Positions 1 to 4,919 of a DNA stretch of 5,384 bases are shown one piece after another; the first letter of the stretch is position 1, and each line of letters begins with the position of its first letter. The notes under the pieces are model-generated. The model did no database searches. It was not told the origin of the DNA and saw only the letters and a list, made by a program, of their open reading frames with translations. The DNA is taken from positions 1 to 5,384 of the forward strand of contig WRGP01000102.1 of the NCBI GenBank assembly GCA_009787135.1. The letters run 5' to 3'. This stretch comes from Bacillota bacterium (GTDB lineage Bacteria; Bacillota; Clostridia; Christensenellales; Aristaeellaceae). The position numbers and the translations under genes are program-made.

Positions 1-77
1 TCCTCTGTGGCGGGCTCGAATTTGCGCGGATCGATCTGCAGGCTGAGCAAATTTTTTTGGGGGGGGGATTTTGACAT
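1..77 (-). CDS. DppC/OppC-type ABC transporter permease, N-terminal fragment
   Basis: Only the first 25 codons lie in the window and the gene runs off the left edge. The visible peptide begins MSKSPPQKNLLSLQID and ends KFEPATE, a hydrophilic N-terminal tail like those preceding the first membrane helix of DppC/OppC permeases. It begins 18 bases after the stop of a DppB-type permease, the usual dppB-dppC order, so it should be the second inner-membrane subunit of the same importer. The ATG at 77 was chosen provisionally. In-frame GTG codons at 86 and 92 are alternatives, and the purine-rich stretch around the dppB stop (about 94-102) fits the GTG at 86 better by spacing. Codons 4 to 9 contain C9 followed by A7 on the coding strand, an unusually slippery tract. 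Assignment rests mostly on context; the fragment alone is too short to prove the family. Confidence 0.7.
   Translation of the reverse strand, partial: MSKSPPQKNLLSLQIDPRKFEPATE
52..67 (-). repeat. C9A7 homopolymer tract near the start of the dppC-like gene
   Basis: On the plus strand this is seven T (52-58) followed by nine G (59-67). On the coding strand it reads C9 then A7 within codons 4 to 9 of the dppC-like gene. The reading frame is open through it as printed. Long mononucleotide runs near a start codon are classic slippage sites, and they are also a common place for sequencing error. Both readings remain possible. Confidence 0.85.
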
Positions 78-95
78 GTTTTCCACGTTCACACC

Positions 96-1022
96 TTACC
101 CTAACTCAATTCTGGGGTCCATGATCTTATAGAGCATATCGCTTAGGAAATTCATGAGGATGATCATGAACGCCAAAAAAATGGTCACACCCATGATCAT
201 CATATAATCGGTCCGCTGGATGCTGTTGACGAACAGCCTTCCCAGGCCCGGCACGGAAAAAATATTTTCCACCACCATGCTGCCCGTGAGAATGAACGCC
301 ATCATCGGGCCGGCGTATGTGATAACCGGGCTGAGCGCGCATTTGAGCGCGTGCTTGAAGATGACCTTTCGGTTTTTGAGGCCCTTGGCCCGGGCGGTCC
401 GGATGTAGTCCTGCCCCAGCACATCCAGCATGCTGGAGCGCTCCAGTTTGGTGATGTAGGCCATCGGGTACAGGCACAGCGAAACGACAGGCAGCGTAAG
501 CCCGCCCGGCTGGCTGCCCAAGGTCGGAAACCATCTGAGCTTGAGGCCGAAGAAGAGCAAAAGCAGCGTGGCGTCCACAAACGACGGTGTGGAGATCAAC
601 GCCGTCGTAACCACCTGGATGATTTTGTCGATCCAATTTCCCCTGTTAAGCGCCGCCACGGCGCCCAGGATGACGCCCAGGGCCACCGCGATGGCCGCGG
701 CGCCAAGCCCAATTCTGGCGGAATAGCTCAGGCCGTCCCTGATCAGGCCAAACACCGTGCTGCCCACCCAGGCGGTGGAAAGCCCGAAATCCAGGCGGAG
801 TATGCTCTTGAGGTAGTTCAAAAACTGTATGGGAACCGGTTTATCAAAGCCGTACTTGGCCTCCAGCGCGGCGATGGTGGCGTCCGATTTCGCTTTTTCA
901 GAGCTGAAGGGGCTGGCGGGGACAGCATGCATGGTAAAAAAGGTAATCAGGATCACCAGAAAAATCGTGAGTAACGCCATGCCAAACCGTTTAAGCGTAT
1001 AAATGGCGAACTTTCTATTCAT
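96..1022 (-). CDS. DppB/OppB-type peptide (or nickel/other solute) ABC transporter permease
   Basis: This is a 308-residue inner-membrane subunit of a binding-protein-dependent importer, close to the usual DppB/OppB length. The N-terminal helix (about residues 14-33) is followed by a long external segment with the family-typical YGFDKPVPIQFLNYL (57-71) and LDFGLS (77-82). A cluster of membrane helices follows (about 105-125, 135-160, 175-190, 232-252, 275-297). The cytoplasmic EAA coupling loop, which docks on the ATPase subunits, is clear at about 200-230 (GQDYIRTARAKGL, then KHALKCAL). ENIFSVPGLGRLF (252-264) is another family signature. I chose the ATG at 1022 because it has GGGAGGG six bases upstream; a longer reading from 1052 has no such support and adds a poor N-terminus. 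A dppC-like gene follows immediately. Substrate cannot be told from the permease, and the binding protein and ATPases are outside the window. Confidence 0.93.
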   Translation of the reverse strand: MNRKFAIYTLKRFGMALLTIFLVILITFFTMHAVPASPFSSEKAKSDATIAALEAKYGFDKPVPIQFLNYLKSILRLDFGLSTAWVGSTVFGLIRDGLSYSARIGLGAAAIAVALGVILGAVAALNRGNWIDKIIQVVTTALISTPSFVDATLLLLFFGLKLRWFPTLGSQPGGLTLPVVSLCLYPMAYITKLERSSMLDVLGQDYIRTARAKGLKNRKVIFKHALKCALSPVITYAGPMMAFILTGSMVVENIFSVPGLGRLFVNSIQRTDYMMIMGVTIFLAFMIILMNFLSDMLYKIMDPRIELG

Positions 1023-1075
1023 GCCAAACCCTCCCGCAAAAAAACAGAACAATCCAACGATAGATAGTATACCGT

Positions 1076-1104
1076 ATTCTACTGTACCACCGGAGAATTG
1101 TCAA
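1076..1104 (-). promoter_or_regulatory. Sigma-A-type promoter for the dppBC-like operon
   Basis: On the minus strand TTGACA (1104-1099) is separated by exactly 17 bases from TAGAAT (1081-1076). The predicted transcription start is near 1069, about 47 bases before the permease ATG at 1022. A second -10-like TATACT lies at 1071-1066 but has no matching -35. The -10 region is part of an imperfect inverted repeat (GTAGAATA and TATACTAT around CGG), a possible operator. The permease genes therefore have their own promoter despite following the PII gene in the same direction. Confidence 0.8.
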
Positions 1105-1127
1105 ATGACTCCGCTTAGTATCCGTCC

Positions 1128-1889
1128 TCAGGCCTCCTCCTCGCGCAGCAGCCGCGCCGCGCCTATAACATCCTCCACAGGCAAACTGAACACCACGCCG
1201 TTGGCGTCCGTGCTACGCCCCGCCGCTTGGCAGACAGCTTCCATAATCGCCCGCTTGTCCTCGTGTTTGGTCAAAATGAGAAGCATCTCTTTTTCAGGCT
1301 GTATGGTGATGCCAAAAAACTTCTCCGCCTCCTCTACGCTCGCGCCACGCGCGTGCAGCACGGTGCCGCCCCGCGCTCCCGCGGGACGCGCCGCGTCCAT
1401 AACGTCGTCGGCATGTCCGGAATCCACAATGGCGATAATCAATTCATGCGGTTTTGCGTTCCCCACCATATTTTGGTTCTCCTTTCCGTCACTCACCGGG
1501 CCGGGCTCAGCCGCGGCGTCCAGCATGGCGAGGGCATGCCGGCCCCCAATGCTGCTAATGGGAATGGTAAACGCGATGCCATGGCCCGGGTTATCAAATT
1601 GAAGCGTATTCTTGAGCTTGTGCAAGGCCCGGTGTACATGCCACTCCGGCAGCACCGTCAATACAATATCCTTCGACGTCTCGCCGATGCCCAAAAGATC
1701 CAATATTTCCGTCTTGGCAGTGCCGCGCCCCAAAACAATCCGGTGGAACAGCACCCCGTCCGCGAGCAAAAGGTTCACGGCCGTCTGCCCCTTGCCCCGG
1801 TCCACTATGGTCATAAGCAGCTTCAAATGCAGCGGACGGTTGGTTTCCATATTCGCCGGGGTCCGCTCGCATGTGTTTTCATTACACAT
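1128..1889 (-). CDS. Tandem PII-like signalling protein (two GlnB-like domains), partner of a DUF1538 membrane protein
   Basis: The 253-residue protein contains two PII-fold domains joined by a linker. Domain 1 spans about 19-116 (LLMTIVDRGKG, then GRGTAKTEILDLLGIGE and DIVLTVLP). Domain 2 spans about 147-248 (ELIIAIVDSGHADDVMDAAR, GARGGTVLHARG, AEKFFGITIQPEKEMLLILT, GVVFSLPVEDVIG). The linker (about 117-146) is polar. PII proteins are normally trimers of about 112-residue chains that bind ATP, ADP and 2-oxoglutarate and dock on transporters or enzymes. Here neither domain shows the canonical long T-loop with the modified tyrosine; the segment corresponding to it is short, so uridylylation of the classic type is unlikely. 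The ATG at 1889 overlaps the DUF1538 stop by 8 bases, indicating translational coupling; TTG at 1892 and ATG at 1850 are weaker alternatives. The inferred role is control of the neighbouring membrane protein. Ligands are unknown. Confidence 0.88.
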   Translation of the reverse strand: MCNENTCERTPANMETNRPLHLKLLMTIVDRGKGQTAVNLLLADGVLFHRIVLGRGTAKTEILDLLGIGETSKDIVLTVLPEWHVHRALHKLKNTLQFDNPGHGIAFTIPISSIGGRHALAMLDAAAEPGPVSDGKENQNMVGNAKPHELIIAIVDSGHADDVMDAARPAGARGGTVLHARGASVEEAEKFFGITIQPEKEMLLILTKHEDKRAIMEAVCQAAGRSTDANGVVFSLPVEDVIGAARLLREEEA

Positions 1890-3393
1890 CAATAATCACC
1901 ACATCCTCATCATCCATCTCCGCCAACGTCGCTGCCATTCCCTCCCGCCTGGCCTTGAAGCGGTAGATAAGCCCCAGCCCCTGGATCGTCAAAAGCGGGG
2001 TCATGGCGACCATTGAGACCACACCAAACGCGTCGAGCATGATGTTCCCGCCACGCGCCGCGCACGCGCCCATCGTAAAGGGGAGCAGGAACGTGGCCGT
2101 CATCGCGCCGGACGCCACGCCGCCGGAGTCAAAGGCAATGGCGGTAAAAATGGGCGGCACAAAAAAAGTCATCAAAAACGCCAGCATATACCCTGGCGCG
2201 AGCAGCCACCAGATGCTGACGCCCGTCAGGACGCGGGTCAAGGCCAATCCCACCGAGCATGAGACGCCAATGGAAAGGGAGAGCATCATCGCCCGCTTGG
2301 AGATCGAGCCGCCCGTCAGCAGCTCCACCTGCTCATTGAGCACATGCACCGCAGGCTCCGCCGCCACAATGAAATAGCCGACGACCATGCCAACGGGGAT
2401 CAGTATCCACGCGTACGCCTTGGATCCGATCAACTGGCCAATCAAGGTCCCAACCGGCAGAAAACCTACGTTCACGCCCGTTAGGAACAGCACAAGCCCC
2501 AGATAGGTATAGGCCGAACCAACGCATATTCTAAGAAGCTGGCGCTTGGATAGCTTCAGATACGCAAACTGAAAAAACAGAAACCCGCCGGCAATGGGCA
2601 ACAGCGCGATGGCGACCTCGGCGAAAAAATCGGGAAACGCCTTGCCAAAGAGTATCAAAGCCTCCCGCGTGTCCATAGGGTTTGCCATGACGCTCAGCTC
2701 GTTTTCCACCGCGCCGGGGAAGAAAACCCCCAGTATCATCATCGCCAAAATGGGCCCCACGGAACCCATTGCCACCAGGCCAAAGCTATCGCCTTGCGCG
2801 TTCTTCCCCCCGCGGACGCTGGACACGCCCACGCCAAGCGCCAAGATGAACGGCACCGTAATCGGCCCTGTCGTCACCCCGCCGGAATCATAGGCCACGG
2901 GCACATAGTTCTGGTTGGTAAAGATGCCCGCGCCAAACACGACGGCGTAGAAAATAATCAGAAGGTAGGAAAGCTTCTTTTGAAATACGATCCGCAAAAA
3001 ACCAATCACCAGAAAGATACCCACGCCAAGCGCCACGCAGCCAATGAGCAGCATGCTTGGGATGCCGGGCACCTGCCTTGCCAGCACCGCCAGATCCGGC
3101 TCGGCCATGGTGACGAAGAAGCCCATCACAAAGGCTACCGAAACCATTAGCTTCAGGCTCTTTTTCTTTGTGACAAGCGCGCCGATATGCCCCCCCATGG
3201 GCGTCAGCGACATCTCCGCACCCAGCGTGAACAATCCCATGCCTATAATCAGCATCAGCGCGCCAAGGACAAAAATCCCCAGCGTTCCCATAGGAATGGG
3301 GACGATTGTAAAGCTCAGCAGCGTGACGATCAGCGTGATCGGCAGTACGGACTTAAGAGCTTCCTGAATCTGTTCCTTTAGTTTTAGATTCAA
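1882..3393 (-). CDS. DUF1538 family multi-pass membrane protein (putative transporter/channel)
   Basis: This 503-residue, strongly hydrophobic protein has roughly 12-14 membrane segments. It is built from two related halves. AEPDLAVLARQV (97-108) matches AEPAVHVLNEQV (345-356), DSGGVTTG (169-176) matches DSGGVASG (422-429), and VRGG-DSFGLVAMGSVGPI (193-215) matches ARGG-DAFGVVSMVAMTPL (446-467). The DSGGV(T/A)(T/S)G motif and RGG-DxFG are what I know as hallmarks of DUF1538; the conserved Glu and Asp in membrane-flanking positions suggest ion or solute transport, but no substrate is established to my knowledge. The C-terminus is an acidic cytosolic tail (DDEDVVIID). The start is TTG at 3393, with GGGGG seven bases upstream; no better ATG exists. 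The gene overlaps the start of a tandem-PII gene, which implies regulated transport. It is preceded by a long structured leader. Confidence 0.9.
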   Translation of the reverse strand: MNLKLKEQIQEALKSVLPITLIVTLLSFTIVPIPMGTLGIFVLGALMLIIGMGLFTLGAEMSLTPMGGHIGALVTKKKSLKLMVSVAFVMGFFVTMAEPDLAVLARQVPGIPSMLLIGCVALGVGIFLVIGFLRIVFQKKLSYLLIIFYAVVFGAGIFTNQNYVPVAYDSGGVTTGPITVPFILALGVGVSSVRGGKNAQGDSFGLVAMGSVGPILAMMILGVFFPGAVENELSVMANPMDTREALILFGKAFPDFFAEVAIALLPIAGGFLFFQFAYLKLSKRQLLRICVGSAYTYLGLVLFLTGVNVGFLPVGTLIGQLIGSKAYAWILIPVGMVVGYFIVAAEPAVHVLNEQVELLTGGSISKRAMMLSLSIGVSCSVGLALTRVLTGVSIWWLLAPGYMLAFLMTFFVPPIFTAIAFDSGGVASGAMTATFLLPFTMGACAARGGNIMLDAFGVVSMVAMTPLLTIQGLGLIYRFKARREGMAATLAEMDDEDVVIIDV

Positions 3394-3410
3394 TCGCTTT
3401 CCCCCATTCT

Positions 3411-3438
3411 GAGCAAACGCGACGTGCGTTACCGGCTC
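3411..3438 (-). promoter_or_regulatory. Hairpin immediately upstream of the DUF1538 ribosome site
   Basis: On the minus strand GAGC (3438-3435) pairs with GCTC (3414-3411), and AACGC (3430-3426) pairs with GCGTT (3420-3416) around a 5-base loop. Its 3' foot is about five bases from the GGGGG ribosome site, a position where folding could affect access to the start. This is a paper prediction only. Confidence 0.4.
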
Positions 3439-3477
3439 AAACCAAGTTACGCCAAACGCGCGGCCGCAGTTTCATAC

Positions 3478-3535
3478 CGCGCCGGCGACTGCCCCCGCCC
3501 ATTCTCCCTCCATGGGAAAAGGCTGACCCGGCGCG
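3478..3535 (-). promoter_or_regulatory. Nested GC-rich hairpin in the DUF1538 leader
   Basis: The outer arms CGCGCCGG (3535-3528) and CCGGCGCG (3485-3478) are perfectly complementary over 8 bp. Inside them GCC/GGC (3523-3521 with 3493-3491) and CCCAT/ATGGG (3516-3512 with 3502-3498) can stack in the same register. The order of nested stems separated by small internal loops resembles a folded RNA domain rather than a chance palindrome. Confidence 0.5.
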
Positions 3536-3734
3536 CGTCGCCTCTTCAAAGCTTGCGCGCATACAGACCCCGCCCTTTCAACGTCGTTCTGGGCCAAAGG
3601 GGAACGGCCCAGCCGGCAGAGAACCCTCGCATGCAGAGGTGCAGGAAGTGAGAGGGACCAAGAGCAAGGTAAACACAGGCACGCTTCGTTTCAGCAGGGT
3701 ATGTACCGCGCCAGATTCAAACAATCTTTTTTTC

Positions 3735-3763
3735 AGTATATCATACTATGGAATCCATCGCAA
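3735..3763 (-). promoter_or_regulatory. Promoter for the DUF1538/PII operon
   Basis: On the minus strand TTGCGA (3763-3758) lies 17 bases before TATACT (3740-3735). This is the best sigma-A-like site between the tRNA unit and the DUF1538 start and is divergent from the tRNA promoter at 3822-3850. Predicted transcription would begin near 3728. A promoter closer to the gene cannot be excluded, but none with comparable elements was seen in the GC-rich stretch 3400-3700. Confidence 0.6.
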
Positions 3764-3785
3764 TTCGTAAATACGACAAAGGGTG

Positions 3786-3808
3786 GCAAATCACGGCCGC
3801 AAATCACG
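3786..3808. repeat. Pair of 10-bp direct repeats between divergent promoters
   Basis: GCAAATCACG occurs at 3786-3795 and again at 3799-3808, separated by three bases (13-bp period). The pair lies upstream of both the DUF1538 promoter and the tRNA-Arg promoter, so it could be a tandem binding site. No regulator is identified. Confidence 0.6.
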
Positions 3809-3821
3809 AGCAAAAAAAATA

Positions 3822-3850
3822 TTGACATTTAGCCTATTCTACTATAGAAT
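3822..3850 (+). promoter_or_regulatory. Promoter of the tRNA-Arg gene with palindromic -10 region
   Basis: A perfect TTGACA (3822-3827) is followed after 17 bases by TAGAAT (3845-3850), with transcription expected near 3857, a few bases before the tRNA. The -10 lies inside a perfect palindrome at 3835-3851 (TATTCTA, CTA, TAGAATA). The same -10 hexamer, TAGAAT, is used in the dppBC-like promoter. Confidence 0.85.
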
Positions 3851-3861
3851 ATCTTTGTTTG

Positions 3862-3938
3862 GCGCCCGTAGCTCAGCTGGATAGAGTGTTTGACTACGAA
3901 TCAAAAGGTCGTGAGTTCGAATCTCGCCGGGCGCGCCA
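3862..3938 (+). tRNA. tRNA-Arg (anticodon ACG)
   Basis: The 77-base gene folds into a full cloverleaf. The acceptor stem is GCGCCCG (3862-3868) with CGGGCGC (3928-3934). The D stem is GCTC/GAGT, the anticodon stem TTTGA/TCAAA with loop CTACGAA (3894-3900), the variable loop AGGTC, and the T arm GTGAG-TTCGAAT-CTCGC (3911-3927). The anticodon ACG (3896-3898) reads CGN arginine codons; A34 is normally deaminated to inosine by TadA. The discriminator is G3935 and the CCA end (3936-3938) is encoded. It has its own promoter and terminator and so is a single-gene unit. tRNA genes like this are frequent integration sites, and the sequence character changes just downstream. Confidence 0.97.
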
Positions 3939-3939
3939 G

Positions 3940-3985
3940 AAAAATCCCTTGAAAACACAGTGTTTTCAAGGGATTTTTTGTTTTT
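3940..3985 (+). terminator. Strong intrinsic terminator of tRNA-Arg
   Basis: Two perfectly complementary 19-base arms (3940-3958 and 3960-3978) meet around a single base. The right arm ends in a T-rich run that continues to 3985. It starts two bases after the CCA end. The A-rich left flank opposite the T run means it might also work, less well, on the minus strand. Confidence 0.93.
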
Positions 3986-4004
3986 AAACATGGAAGATAA
4001 TGAC

Positions 4005-4220
4005 ATGCGGGCCTTCTTGCGAATGCGCTATTTGGAAAGGCTGATCTGGACGAAGATTCGCAAGATGATGCGGATTAAGTATGTATCCTCTGATACGTTG
4101 CGAATGCGTATTGAAAGATTTCTAAAAAAAATTAGACCTGTTCGCATTGTTCATGTTATAGCAACCTTGGCGAGGGCCAAAATTGATGATTCGGCTGTGC
4201 GGGAGGCAAAAACGATATAG
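4005..4220 (+). CDS. Small basic protein of unknown function
   Basis: A 71-codon ORF whose product I do not recognise. It is rich in Arg, Lys, Ile and Met, contains no obvious signal peptide or membrane helix, and looks largely helical. An in-frame repeat is visible: the same 11 bases, encoding LRMR, occur at 4017-4027 and 4098-4108, exactly 27 codons apart, each followed by similar residues (YLERL versus IERFL). I chose the ATG at 4005 because GGAAG lies eight bases upstream; the ATG at 3990 lacks a ribosome site and sits right behind the tRNA terminator. No promoter of its own is evident. It could be a real small gene of an inserted element, a remnant of a larger gene, or a chance ORF. The minus-strand ORF across its end has no better support. 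Confidence 0.4.
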   Translation: MRAFLRMRYLERLIWTKIRKMMRIKYVSSDTLRMRIERFLKKIRPVRIVHVIATLARAKIDDSAVREAKTI

Positions 4221-4240
4221 CGGGCATCTTCTATCGTACA

Positions 4241-4269
4241 TAAAAGGCCCGCTACACTGAGTGGGCCTT
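4241..4269 (-). terminator. Intrinsic terminator downstream of hicB
   Basis: On the minus strand a 10-bp stem (4269-4260 with 4253-4244, one G-U pair) around a 6-base loop is followed by TTTTA (4245-4241). It lies 17 bases after the hicB stop and is oriented correctly to end the hicAB transcript. A competing stem is possible, because GCCCGCT (4247-4253) also complements AGCGGGC at 4219-4225. Confidence 0.7.
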
Positions 4270-4285
4270 ACAGTACAATGGGAAC

Positions 4286-4678
4286 TTAATGACCATTGAC
4301 CATTGCGATTAGGGCGTTTTGCAATATGGCAGACAAACTTAAATGGCGTGCCGCCGCCTCCTCGTCCAGCCATTGCGGCAAAGATACCGTCCGACGAACT
4401 GCTGGACTTTTACGTTGTTTGGCATACACCTCGGGATCGGCATCAATCAAGGCAACAAAGCGTTCGCCATCTACCTTGATTGTATTTACGGAACTTGGAG
4501 TGGGTATCGGTTTCTCAAGCATTTCCTGCGTATCCAGCCACAAGGCCAAAGCATCCCGCGCCATATACATAGCGTTGGCTAAATCTTTGCCTTCTGTTGT
4601 GCATTCCAAGTCCGGAAAGTCGATGGTAATACTGCCATCTTCGTTTGGTGAAAAGATTGCCGGGTAAACTTGAATCAT
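4286..4678 (-). CDS. hicB: HicB-family antitoxin
   Basis: The 130-residue protein has the two-part design of HicB antitoxins. Residues 1-60 form the degenerate RNase H-like HicB domain (YPAIFSPNEDGSITIDFPDLECTTEGKDLANAMYMARDALALWL), which caps the HicA toxin. Residues about 92-128 (VRRTVSLPQWLDEEAAARHLSLSAILQNALI) look like a ribbon-helix-helix DNA-binding segment that would autorepress the operon. The ATG at 4678 has a strong AAAGGAG site eight bases upstream. It lies 40 bases downstream of hicA, the usual hicA-hicB order, with a hairpin between them and a terminator after it. Its partner toxin appears frameshifted here, so this antitoxin may be an orphan, still able to act as a repressor or to neutralise related HicA proteins elsewhere. 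Confidence 0.92.
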   Translation of the reverse strand: MIQVYPAIFSPNEDGSITIDFPDLECTTEGKDLANAMYMARDALALWLDTQEMLEKPIPTPSSVNTIKVDGERFVALIDADPEVYAKQRKSPAVRRTVSLPQWLDEEAAARHLSLSAILQNALIAMVNGH

Positions 4679-4705
4679 AAAACTTACTCCTTTCTCGTGG
4701 GGATG

Positions 4706-4736
4706 AAGGCCAGGCTGCTTATGGTTGCCTGGCCCT
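4706..4736 (-). promoter_or_regulatory. Hairpin spanning the hicA stop codon and hicA-hicB gap
   Basis: On the minus strand the arms 4736-4728 and 4714-4706 pair over 9 bp (one G-U) around a 13-base loop that contains the hicA stop codon (4721-4719). No T tract follows, so it is not a terminator. It could tune mRNA stability or the toxin-to-antitoxin ratio. Confidence 0.5.
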
Positions 4737-4897
4737 ACGGAGGATTATCTTGGCCGTTTCATCATTGACCTCTGTGTGGCGCGGTACTTGTTCTTGACGT
4801 TTCCCCGGCTTGTAGTATACCGTATGTTCGGAGAGCCTTCACGCAGAAATTTGTATCCGCACCTTTCGAGTTCAAGAATTAGGTCGCTTTGCTTCAC
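4719..4897 (-). pseudogene. hicA: HicA-family mRNA interferase toxin, disrupted by an apparent 1-base deletion
   Basis: HicA toxins are about 60-residue dsRBD-fold mRNA interferases. From GTG at 4897, with a perfect AGGAGG seven bases upstream, the sequence reads MKQSDLILELERCGYKFLREGS and then departs from the family, stopping at 4745 after 50 codons. In the next frame from about 4829 it reads EHTVYYKPGKRQEQVPRH followed by TEVNDETAKIILRRAR, the normal HicA second half including the catalytic-region His and the VPRH motif, ending at 4719. The span of 179 bases is one short of 60 codons, so a single missing base near 4830 explains it exactly. With that base restored the product would be 59 residues. 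The promoter, ribosome site and hicB are intact, suggesting a recent mutation, toxin inactivation, or a sequencing error. Confidence 0.85.
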
Positions 4898-4919
4898 GGC
4901 GGCACCTCCTTATGCATAT

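Larger units (their letters stand above)
3394..3728 (-). promoter_or_regulatory. Long structured 5' leader of the DUF1538/PII operon
   Basis: This stretch has no convincing gene. From the predicted start near 3728 to the TTG at 3393 it forms a leader of about 335 bases, much longer than an ordinary untranslated region. Several stems can be read on the minus strand: a hairpin at 3589-3612 with perfect 7-bp arms, a nested long hairpin at 3478-3535, and a hairpin at 3411-3438 ending just before the ribosome site (3401-3405). It did not match the consensus features I know for T-box, cobalamin, FMN, lysine, THF, S-box, RNase P or 6S RNA. No terminator with a U tract is visible before the gene, so if it is a switch it would more likely act on translation. 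A short Arg-rich upstream ORF (from 3503) is possible but unsupported. Confidence 0.5.

Noticed and set aside
351..974. Long plus-strand open frame of 207 codons
   Set aside because: It is antisense to the clearly recognisable permease gene, has no family features, and is a by-product of GC-rich codon use.
1227..1895. Plus-strand open frame of 222 codons opposite the PII gene
   Set aside because: Antisense to a recognisable two-domain PII gene, with an unusual His/Arg-rich composition and no ribosome site.
3441..3515. Short upstream ORFs on the minus strand in the leader (starting at 3513 and 3503)
   Set aside because: The first has no ribosome site and the second has one too close to its start. 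Neither peptide shows a regulatory codon run.
3424..3651. Plus-strand 75-codon open frame inside the DUF1538 leader
   Set aside because: No ribosome site, Arg/Pro-rich composition typical of random GC-rich sequence, and opposite in direction to the likely transcript.
3693..3733. T-box-like string (AGGGT-ATGT-ACCGCG) followed by a weak AT hairpin (3713-3727) and T7 on the plus strand
   Set aside because: The essential UGG of the T-box bulge is missing, the spacing is off by one, and no synthetase or amino-acid gene follows on that strand. The hairpin has only a 5-bp AT-rich stem.
4813..4825. 13-bp identity with 1065-1077 (TAGTATACCGTAT)
   Set aside because: One copy is inside the hicA coding sequence and the other is at a promoter. 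A single 13-bp match is close to chance expectation in a window this size.
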